Shown here: positions 60,101 to 64,000 of the stretch, one piece after another
Position numbering within the stretch: the stretch's first letter is position 1
Layout: the number at the start of each line of letters is the position of its first letter
NCBI GenBank assembly: GCA_018062515.1
Contig: JAGOSC010000001.1
Span: 47,418-111,417, forward strand
Direction: 5' to 3'
Source of the DNA: Candidatus Omnitrophota bacterium
GTDB lineage: Bacteria; Omnitrophota; Gorgyraeia; Zapsychrales; Zapsychraceae
Length of the DNA stretch: 64,000 nt
Notes under the pieces: generated by a model
Database searches by the model: none
What the model was told of the DNA's origin: nothing
The model's input: only the letters and a program-made list of their open reading frames with translations
Position numbers and translations under genes: made by a program

Positions 60101-61510
60101 TAATAAGCCATCCAAACGCTGAATCTTACCATTTCGTACGTATATTGTGTTGAGCAGGCGGTTTAAGTCACCGTTCTCCTTGAGCGTTACGCGTAAGAAT
60201 TGTTTTCCTTTTTGAATGGCTGTGGAACGTAATTGAACTTCGAGGCTATCAACATTATCAGTCCAAAGCAGAACCCGTGTATCACTTTGAATAAGTTGTT
60301 CCTTAAAATAATCTTGCGCGGGTTCAGACAAATCTACTGCTTTCCCTGCCGCTGAATTAGAATCTTTTGAAGACGGAGCTCCATAAACACCTTTTATACT
60401 GCTTAATTTACCTGTCGGATCCGTCAACATCGCTGAATCTTTAGTTCGCTCAATATCTACCTTAAGCGTTAATCCGCCGGAAAAATATTTTCTGGGAATT
60501 AGCTCTTGTGTCGTCGGATCATATTCATCTTTGATGTAGTTGTAGACGCCATCTTTAAACGCTTTTAAATACTGCTCATAAATCTTTTCTTTGGCTTGTT
60601 TATCGTCGATATCAACACCAGTAGTCTTCTTTTGATCGGAATATTCCCGATTGATGATGCTTTCTTTGAGACTTTCCTTGTACCATTTAGCTAGGATCAA
60701 CGAATGGTAAACCTGTCGTAATTTGGCAAAATTCTGTCCATAGTTAACTTCTTTTTCGATTTCAGGAATAATGATTTCCTTAATCATCTGAGACGATATG
60801 CTATTTAACTTTTTGACTTTTTCTTCTTCTAACGTTCCGATTGTTGCACTATTCAGATTATTCTTCATCGCTAAATAATCTTCTTCCAGCATCACCTTCA
60901 AATGACTTTTGACAATAAAAGCTTTATCCTCGTTTTCATATACCACCGCTTTATCTGGGATGATCCAAACTTTATTAAATGTGTTTACAGGAACATCGGT
61001 TGTTCCATACACTTCTTGAGCTTTTTTATAAACCTTATCCCAGAAAACTTTACCTAAATCCTTCTCGGGATACATGAGTGACGCCGTTAATTGTTTGAGA
61101 ATATAATCTTGAGCTAATAAATCACGGCCCATTTCTGTGATACCAAATTCTGAGGGAATAATGCGGTCTTTCTCATAAGGCGATAAATTAACCCATAAAT
61201 CAGTTTCAGGAATGGTTAATGAAGCTAAGAAATATTTGATCAGTTTATCGGCTTCTTGCTTTAATTCGTCTTGAGATAAATCGGCATTACCGCTATCTAG
61301 AATAAAATCAAAGTTAAAGGGATTATTAACATCGACCTTCATCCCCTTTAACAAAGGTGGAACAAAAGCGGCTGTTGGTGTGACCATGACTGTAGGATTT
61401 GGCAGGAAAAATGCTTGTTGAGCGGAAACTGATAAAGGCGTGATTGAATTCAATAAAAATGAAAAAAGAACCAACCAGGTACAGGATTTATATAATGGTT
61501 TATTTTTCAT
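48104..61510 (-). CDS. Giant secreted-type protein D: tandem AAA+ ATPase, HExxH region and LRR array
   Basis: 4468 aa. Signal peptide ~1-31 (LVLFSFLLNSITPLSVSA). Shared N-terminal module to ~340. Residues ~400-1100 look like AAA-type folds that lack a P-loop. AAA module 1: Walker A GSPGTGKS (1169-1176), Walker B LLIVDEAN (D1248, E1249), sensor IIFTGNQ. AAA module 2: GPSGQGKD (1481-1488), VVISEMN (E1546), sensor FATINS. Both resemble the MoxR/midasin (AAA_5) group. HETSH (1774-1778) and HEAGH (1799-1803) are two HExxH motifs 25 residues apart. Residues ~1880-2100 are acidic and coiled. From ~2360 to ~4300 there are about ten modules of leucine-rich repeats. The C-terminal module starts at ~4397. 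It looks like an ATP-driven unfoldase-protease joined to a large recognition array; that role is inference. Confidence 0.85.
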   Translation of the reverse strand: MKNKPLYKSCTWLVLFSFLLNSITPLSVSAQQAFFLPNPTVMVTPTAAFVPPLLKGMKVDVNNPFNFDFILDSGNADLSQDELKQEADKLIKYFLASLTIPETDLWVNLSPYEKDRIIPSEFGITEMGRDLLAQDYILKQLTASLMYPEKDLGKVFWDKVYKKAQEVYGTTDVPVNTFNKVWIIPDKAVVYENEDKAFIVKSHLKVMLEEDYLAMKNNLNSATIGTLEEEKVKKLNSISSQMIKEIIIPEIEKEVNYGQNFAKLRQVYHSLILAKWYKESLKESIINREYSDQKKTTGVDIDDKQAKEKIYEQYLKAFKDGVYNYIKDEYDPTTQELIPRKYFSGGLTLKVDIERTKDSAMLTDPTGKLSSIKGVYGAPSSKDSNSAAGKAVDLSEPAQDYFKEQLIQSDTRVLLWTDNVDSLEVQLRSTAIQKGKQFLRVTLKENGDLNRLLNTIYVRNGKIQRLDGLLTEIIRNGGVLLIDYTVSDSKDAPTDAEDLNSLFDENPYFRDLQASKGLSIIGAIREDQVGQFPGSYYSRWQQAAETVTAPYQDPVEAIEDYQGGSFEGITVDLWGITNLRQLRNILIGTYRIDEQGNIHEQPGAMVEALRQGKQLLLRGGNWQDENLLFLMRQIFNNEAVEFNGESISLPKDFDQRIKRQSRDYKSGVTGKTLLAMGESKRSTGNSWVINNANVEILFGNNVIDDQGRITGLPGLLEQKQLRLKITDQLDVSHWHRIMHASNEIEIEVAPGVIVPSEYSSLRSEKLKIYTSKVAKKNLTDVKSEQIFVIESADSDLAYAQILSELAINEADVVRYPVTSQTGMSQLLDEQLEDSEVSGDINERKFKIEKKDVLTALSEGKIIVLEGLENNEEILRNFETALGENPYLVVNGQRLDFKTDLPGKLILITNTVPVLMISAIKNTTQISVDDQKMGEILAKEFQDKFSLENFDKILKLRNVLNIQIPSPDKTNLYPSKINFSLSRLRLLYEYFKRTGSWLKAVEQVILSDYAESPNVAAYIRTRARVIFNEDYPGQAENSIHAAKLNQALNMVGPGQHDNWKSQFWMFADALSLDLLQSAKLKENYTDDTSAVYKMIQKALVKQAANEKKDVFGEMDLSRERFYRERFKITTDINGEPNIDNSLSLRDMTWQEQKDRVIQALQITNGVMLKGSPGTGKSFITEQIAKELGYQNQQIVGPITVGSDTQETDIVLSMKTENGKTKAFYESVAQWAGIADGHEANQAGALLIVDEANIPKEKDFWNFLKGAFDQKNPHVWMNGKKYSLKNHKIIFTGNQETLVNRHFMDIISQHMITIDFKPFPREFMTERVSEYVKSTFTNREQLINLIVDLHFFFQKMDKQLDLSLRDVQELTARINTFINPRWSKEEIVGIAWIIYKGNFSEEEKKAFTYLIREKYGVLVNDLDQQRIADIQKKFGERFKKDKFFFNDSTAELTADIQDFLNMRQERVKNPQTLQGKRGMIIEGPSGQGKDVSVVKTLTENGFKEGSVEQTATNPETTFYRITASFDTDAMVALIKKAQREGSIVVISEMNRLPSGFLEGRLNDVLTGNAAPGFALFATINSVDFHGREKLSSALQNRVIYKRLRSYNQKELTQIAVQFIDSYMVGKEVSTEDIKVMVNIHLWLQNHIENKEHQPTPREFLRMLHMRLGLPSESPEKIAEEFVYQLYLQKFLKNQKLPSREELINYQEDAKDLKIQQINMMKKIAWYLVGDLYGEVDVWEDSADANDGGGYWKEDQKAIVQRSRGFINGYWENVMFHETSHARRTRSVLRSDFQQDMEDLRHEAGHRYEFEYSVLGIPSDGLKRFAQMAADVDIETFDEWMIDGNDPLTMRTMYQYTLWTYANTLLTPEHAKNNRRESLEQFAGVLDDVFAINPVRLALKHLDAARELGLSYARVNDEEERLYQQFRGDILFSSMENDYLSIPVEEQPEEILSEEEKEEERAHSAEAIRNLGEVENVEEESHVVQNNQPLTEAELNKKKQALADRLKRNTRPTEQKIKRILDEISKDLMYEYRLLDERLEEMLSLLENPSYQGNIVDAIHQIQKSNLESTLIGQVNRLKSHIRKVSQKRMQAANESLNQKGKSNSFLNKLDKFWNDVKGHGFGQQFGDGFGEGIDMGGMIGRRHGAGVHTDSHRASKYDPKPVTPPSVKQIKLTRSTTEDTPRQPRMAQVSETFQSELNQALDAFIQIKKTPGDDFGMNGVFDLEAYFLNPSEAHVSSSGVPLTSKKTIILTGENLNEIKWNPILDEALAFLFAQGFKFTVYTDAVSYVDEITTLADLKKAIQRSTSVENEAIKKDVSSRLQRDTFELVSLQDIQRKVEEVYTYGVMRSVILKENVGDESTEKNEKLSRQEQIDLAIKILKKLGITKSNLFMDTNDYGVTELSVALLEPTKQAIFHDIKHLTELETLDMHDTDTTDKQLEYLILMSNLKNLYLNGTKVTEDAIKKFIWQHKNRDNLTVHAFGKEITIKDVPDEYKAAEQKEELSLDEQVKLTQEILKKQGESAIGIEERISKRYDRVGFTLNLSNFDIEGLKSIFLNFNRLPNLIKLTFNGPAFTDAELPYLLALPNLKEVTFYKKVVSEDAIKRFIGQHQNQNNLSVKLYYGDGWGKNDNGTVYKISDVPEKYKTAGQKEVLSSEEQLDLVTKLLKNMAFSSSFLKVEARILKNDSGELEGFNLSDLVSNDISQVLSDVNRLTNLKYLLLNSIANLTDEHLLLLKDLENLEEINLHETQVSNEAVYKFIVQHKNRDNIRVTLAHEISVKSGKFIRRHHTIGITDVPDKYKTTEQKKELSVEEKIDLAHKILKDVGVLEKGRRDLRIGVNSQGELFRLSLSLFADNKDFSKILYDVARLDTLEDLTLQGTKLKLKGNDLEQINGLKKLTRLDITNTDVGDSELSYLNNKNLETMFLRGTKVSYSGLTPLLELPNLRYVDLSGTNVSEDDIKKFLGQHMNRNNLKVISASGKTIGISDVPDEYKTEEQKKPSSLKDQVTQIKELLRNLGIKEPIVLVEGGKLKAHIDDLNDNNIDQVLAGLKDKDLTWLFLGGVTITSSKLKYFNGLLYLENLYFSRSDISNEEIYKFIVQHPNQKLEVGAGGPYLTIDDVPDEYKTAEQEKPLTVEDMARQLLKGLDVADDAIKDRIIKNDKEEVIGVILSNLTNSNINTWLFNIRLLTTLEALYLDYTQVDDTSVKYLDLLNLKFINLTDTNVTDAALPYLNKLPNLGSAIFVATKVSDDAIKNFISQHENGDNLAVISSSGKLITINDVPEEYKTAEQKKPLTLDEQIIEARKVLLELNISMDRLHVNDQGELELDLRSKHKIEDNILFRVGQLTNLKKLTFSNNRIQDSGLKYLISLKKLETLDLHFRTDTHLEEDVNVGDDTQLTDKAIYEFIVQHPNRDNLGIIYSPTETITITDVPEEYKTAGQKETLSLDEQEEIAKKILNDFGVKDLEEMKGRINIRNDAQQKWISLDLSGLKNDQMDNKLSEISRLTDLKFLNLSGSSISNAGLQHVKGLTKLIHLELKDTNISDDGLEYLKELTFLKHLDLTNTKVTDAGLPSLSKLNLESLYLDGTKITEAGLSNLLSLKNLKLLFLEAGISKDAFLKFIEQHANQKNLEILTDSNTKLTVKDLPEHKIAEQKEGLSLDDQVNLAIKILGDLGVVKLNEIKERVDLLGEEKFMKLDLSGLSIDADIIDIDNILSDISRLTNLNMLNLSGMAVTNSGLMNLKGMSNLKELMLNDTMVSDSGLGYIKDLPNLVRLDLKGTNVTNDGLAHIKSLHKLGILNLRQTKVTDAGLVQIRELPNLIILILDGTNISDNGLVHLKGLGLSSLDLEGTKVTDVGLEKHLLGLPILQSLNFKDTAVSDDAIFKLIMQYNSPEPKIFSVVSSSGKTLFLDDVPSEYKIADPKETSAALDKRLAIARKYLENLGLNKNLGKERLTLNSDGKFVLDLDNSSLDEKIMDKIFVGLEQLSDDLEELYLYNVEMKNRAKHLPKLKNLKKLQYSTNENNDVDFKYLTKIKSLKELILYKENITIAGLKNLQYLENLEYLSVYATGFKDDLLIDFLNHHKNRDNLAILTSQGHMMTLNSEKTLDAAVKDLSIEREMLKETLRFNRKGEISGLSIFGLEPEAIIKILSWPSHLENISNIKLSVEKMDDAARERILSYLKNFKFLKELVLRDADNRNLNMENIDFPENLEEINIPSLSYLEQLETVSSLKKIEIHSYDFAPNYRDEATIKNNMERVYRSLVRHKNRDNLTIKYGHDVNQKVTMSNLPDQYKKLVEEERSKQTAEEQTLSSEETLLKSMLESLVQPDAVLKNVLNRFEADGLQDKAKDLIAKIGKEMKTNAIPGQDPTKDPSDQAKVPFGKYVSGASEMQNSDKSILGKEVGGIDFNPGLLDLEIQGKGQSFNAPNVNQNLQNIHIGEGLSPIIINITPITNLPLLLGATVNEEEMLSSVR
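48600..54430 (-). repeat. Leucine-rich-repeat module array in giant gene D
   Basis: About ten tandem modules of 130-375 residues. Each has a helical linker ending DVP[DE]EYKTAEQK, then SLDEQ...KIL..LG, then one to several ~24-residue LRRs of the form L-x-x-L-x-L-x-x-T-x-V-[TS]-D-x-[GA]-L, then KFIxQHxNRDNL. The linker landmark falls near 54050, 53605, 53130, 52560, 52160, 51670, 51225, 50590, 49790 and, degenerate, 48665. Modules nearest the C-terminus are the most divergent. LRRs of this kind usually bind proteins. Confidence 0.85.
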
Positions 61511-61668
61511 TTTTTAGCGGAATGTCCATAGGATTAATACTTAAAATTATTAGTAAAAGTATAATATATAAGGCTCAAAAAACCATAAAATCGATTTGCA
61601 AATCTGAAATCAACATAAACTGTTGTAATAAAATATGATAGGGATAATCATTGATCGAATCGGACGGT

Positions 61669-64000
61669 TTATCTTGCACTACTTAACTGGTCTTCTGCAT
61701 TCTCCACCGCGCCTATAATTAAGGGCAGATTGGTGATTGGAGTAATGTTGATGATGACGGGAATTAAACCATTTTTAATTTTAATATGCTTGAAATTGTG
61801 TTCAGTGTCTGGAAGGTTAAAATCTTGTCCTTGACCTTGGATTTCAAGCTCTAGTAAATCAGGGTTGAAATCAATCCCACCGGGCGCTTTAGAGATATTT
61901 TCCTCGTCAACGAGTAACGCATTGTCTTCTTTTAAATAATTAATAGTCTTAGCAGAGAGTATTTTCTCTATCTTAACACCTTCCGCGTGTACTCCGGGAG
62001 AACTCATATAATGCAAGAATCTCTTTGCCTCCTCCACGTCAATACCGGTTCTGGACACGGCCATTTCTAATATTTCATCGACGCTGGCGCCTTGAACTTT
62101 TTCTAATTCCAACAACGCGACTAAAAAATACATATAATCTTGAACATGCTCCTCATCAATCCCTTTATAACTCCTGATAATTTCCAGCAAAGTCTCAAGC
62201 CAGTCATTAATTAAAAACTCATCGTCGTCTTGTACTTCTTCAGCAATTACTTCCTTCCAAACATTTTCTCCCCCATACTGAGTGACGGCCTTCATAACAT
62301 TGCCAAGTTCAAGGACATCATTGGCCTGAATAGTAAATGTTGAACCCTCCGGATTGTCGACTTCGAAGGCCGCGATTTTTCCTGCGTTATTCCATAATGG
62401 GACAATATTGCGATTTTCCCAGAATCCCGCCGGGGCCGGAAGTTTAGAAAAATTATATAACTTATAACCCAGTCTATAAATTTTAATGACCACCTGTCCG
62501 TCGCTGTCTGTAAAATAATCGTTTTTAACTAGTTCGACATAGTTTTTTATATTTAAAGGCAAAAGTCTATACAGGGTTATTGGATTAAGGGATATATGAT
62601 AACCAAATCCGTTAATCATTTTCAATAAATCGTCAGCCAATATTTTCTTTTTAAGTGGTTGTGCTAAATACTGCTTAAAATATTTTTGTGCGCGCGGATC
62701 GTCGAACGCCGTCTGCAACTGATCGTAAACCATTGTCGACACATCTACCTTTCCAATGTCTTCTTTTGTAATCCTACTACTTAATTGGTATGGCAATGCT
62801 GTAAAAAGATGCGCCAAGTAACCCCGCATACCTAATTTTTTTACAATCGCTGCCAATTTGTGGTCTCTTGGTATCTCCCAAAATTCATCGCTGTTTAAAT
62901 AATCCTGCATATCTTGATCAAGGAGTCCCGCCCGAAACTGATCGTAAACTGGTTTTGATACATAAACCATTTGAATATCTTTCTTACTAATTTTTGAAGT
63001 TAATTGCTTGGGCGATTTGTAATAAAAACGTCCCAAATCATTACTAGAGAAAAACAATTTTAGTTCTTTCATTTTCTCTACGATAGCCACCAGGCGGTCT
63101 TCTTTTAGAAATTTTAAAATTTCATTGTCTATGAAATCCTTCAATTCAGCATCTTCATATGCTTCAAATATTTGCTCTTGATTGATTTTTTTTATTTTAT
63201 ACGCGGCCGGTAAATATTTTTTAATCAAGCTCAGACTATACTTGTTATCAAGTTTATCCTGTATAGCTGAATATCGTTTCGCCAAAGATAATCGCTTAAA
63301 TTCATCGCTATTTAGATACGCTTTCATATTTCGATTAGCCAAATCCTTGAGGAATTGATCTTTCACAATCTCTTTTATCTTAATCTTATATTCGGTGGGT
63401 AAATATTTTCTAATAATGTACATACTGTACTTGTTATCAAGTTTATCCTCTATGGCCAAATAAGGTTTATTTAAAGCTAATCGCTTAAATTCATCGCTAT
63501 TTAGATAAGCTTTCATGTTTTGTTTCGCCAAATCCTTGAGGAATTGATCTTTCACAATCTCTTTTATCTTAATCTTATATTCGGTGGGTAAATATTTTCT
63601 AATAATGTACATACTGTACTTGTTATCAAGTTTATCTTGTATGGCCGAATAACGTTTCTGCAAAGTTAATCGCTTAAATTCATCGCTATTTAGATAAGCT
63701 TTCATGTTTTGTTTCGTCAAATCCTTAAGGAATTGTTCTTTCACGTTCTCCTCTATCCAAATTTTATATTCGGCCGGTAAATATTCTCTAATGATATACA
63801 TACTGTACTTGTTATCAAGTTTATCTTGTATGGCCGAATAACGTTTCTGCAAAGTTAATCGCTTAAATTCATTGCTATTTAGATAAGCTTTCATGTTTTG
63901 TTTCGTCAAATCCTTAAGGAATTGTTCTTTCACGTTCTCCTCTATCCAAATTTTATATTCGGCCGGTAAATATTCTCTAATGATATACATACTGTACTTG
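61669..64000 (-). CDS. Giant-family protein E, C-terminal part only
   Basis: 777 codons are visible; the reading frame stays open through the window edge, so the N-terminus and signal peptide are outside. A methionine at 63988-63990 is just a residue of the repeat and not a start. The visible part begins with four copies of a 63-residue helical repeat (landmarks KAYLNSDEFKRL and LDNKYSMYIIR), then degenerate copies, then a mixed domain with DSDGQVVIKIYRLGYKLYNF and an acidic helical stretch (EEVQDDDEF). The C-terminal module starts GGIDFNPDLLELEIQGQGQ and ends DQLSSAR. No catalytic motif is seen. Family membership rests on the C-terminal module, which closely matches those of A and D. Confidence 0.82.
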   Translation of the reverse strand, partial: KYSMYIIREYLPAEYKIWIEENVKEQFLKDLTKQNMKAYLNSNEFKRLTLQKRYSAIQDKLDNKYSMYIIREYLPAEYKIWIEENVKEQFLKDLTKQNMKAYLNSDEFKRLTLQKRYSAIQDKLDNKYSMYIIRKYLPTEYKIKIKEIVKDQFLKDLAKQNMKAYLNSDEFKRLALNKPYLAIEDKLDNKYSMYIIRKYLPTEYKIKIKEIVKDQFLKDLANRNMKAYLNSDEFKRLSLAKRYSAIQDKLDNKYSLSLIKKYLPAAYKIKKINQEQIFEAYEDAELKDFIDNEILKFLKEDRLVAIVEKMKELKLFFSSNDLGRFYYKSPKQLTSKISKKDIQMVYVSKPVYDQFRAGLLDQDMQDYLNSDEFWEIPRDHKLAAIVKKLGMRGYLAHLFTALPYQLSSRITKEDIGKVDVSTMVYDQLQTAFDDPRAQKYFKQYLAQPLKKKILADDLLKMINGFGYHISLNPITLYRLLPLNIKNYVELVKNDYFTDSDGQVVIKIYRLGYKLYNFSKLPAPAGFWENRNIVPLWNNAGKIAAFEVDNPEGSTFTIQANDVLELGNVMKAVTQYGGENVWKEVIAEEVQDDDEFLINDWLETLLEIIRSYKGIDEEHVQDYMYFLVALLELEKVQGASVDEILEMAVSRTGIDVEEAKRFLHYMSSPGVHAEGVKIEKILSAKTINYLKEDNALLVDEENISKAPGGIDFNPDLLELEIQGQGQDFNLPDTEHNFKHIKIKNGLIPVIINITPITNLPLIIGAVENAEDQLSSAR
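63235..64000 (-). repeat. 189 bp tandem repeat array
   Basis: Period 189 bp (63 codons), four full copies plus the start of another at the window edge. Comparing 63613-63801 with 63802-63990 I find a single base difference (codon for Asp against Asn). The other two copies are more divergent. The reading frame is kept throughout. Near-identity of adjacent copies implies very recent duplication or gene conversion, and the array may continue beyond the window. Confidence 0.92.

Noticed and set aside
63235..64000. CRISPR array
   Set aside because: Units are 189 bp, contiguous with no spacers, and code for a continuous protein repeat.
1..64000. tRNA, rRNA, insertion sequence or prophage genes
   Set aside because: No transposase, integrase or structural RNA signature was found by reading; intergenic spaces are too short for most of them.

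Overview
The window is a 64 kb stretch in which every gene I can support lies on the minus strand. It is AT-rich and densely packed, with no intergenic gap above about 211 bp. It alternates ordinary bacterial operons with five very large, related, secretion-type open reading frames that fill about 39.5 kb (62%) of it. That combination points to Candidatus Omnitrophota (OP3), a phylum known for giant genes and small, host-dependent or predatory cells. The giant proteins share an N-terminal block and a C-terminal GG[IV]D[FL]N block that I recall from Omnitrophota proteins. The assignment is inference (about 75% sure), since no rRNA or ribosomal protein is present.

Layout (transcription runs from high to low coordinates). 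1-10.9 kb: a respiratory operon of hemA, two small ATP-synthase membrane genes, atpB, atpE, atpF, atpH, atpA, atpG, atpD, atpC, a membrane-anchored HEAT-repeat protein, a Rieske protein, and a split b6-type cytochrome b (cut by the window edge). 10.9-13.3 kb: hemH and a DAHP synthase, separated by an intergenic inverted-repeat element. 13.3-21.6 kb: giant A (2753 aa; M48-like peptidase plus ABC1/UbiB-like kinase fold). 21.7-28.0 kb: a tightly overlapping operon of lipoprotein, ResB, CcsA, MoeA, MoaD, rhodanese and GDPD. 28.1-31.7 kb: giant B (1203 aa; HEGEH metallopeptidase-like). 31.8-43.7 kb: giant C (3969 aa; helical, with internal duplications). 43.9-48.0 kb: haem operon hemN-pilZ-hemE-hemY. 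48.1-61.5 kb: giant D (4468 aa; two AAA+ ATPase modules, two HExxH motifs and a long LRR array). 61.7-64 kb: C-terminal part of giant E (63-residue tandem repeats), whose start lies outside the window.

How the genes fit together: the housekeeping part describes a membrane energy system. Quinol is oxidised by a b6f-like cytochrome b/Rieske complex, cytochrome c is matured by the ResB/CcsA (System II) pathway, haem is supplied by HemA, HemE, HemN, HemY and HemH, and an apparently proton-coupled F1Fo ATP synthase makes or uses ATP. The giant genes are single transcription units inserted between these operons.

The candidate new system is the giant-protein family. Each complete member has a signal peptide, a nearly constant ~340-residue N-terminal module ending in IPR[KQ]YFSGG, an interchangeable middle (peptidase and kinase, peptidase only, helical duplications, or AAA+/peptidase/LRR), and a ~70-90-residue C-terminal module. 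This resembles the constant-ends/variable-middle logic of polymorphic toxins and modular surface proteins. Apparently exported proteins carrying ATP-dependent folds suggest delivery into another cell, but this is not shown by the sequence.
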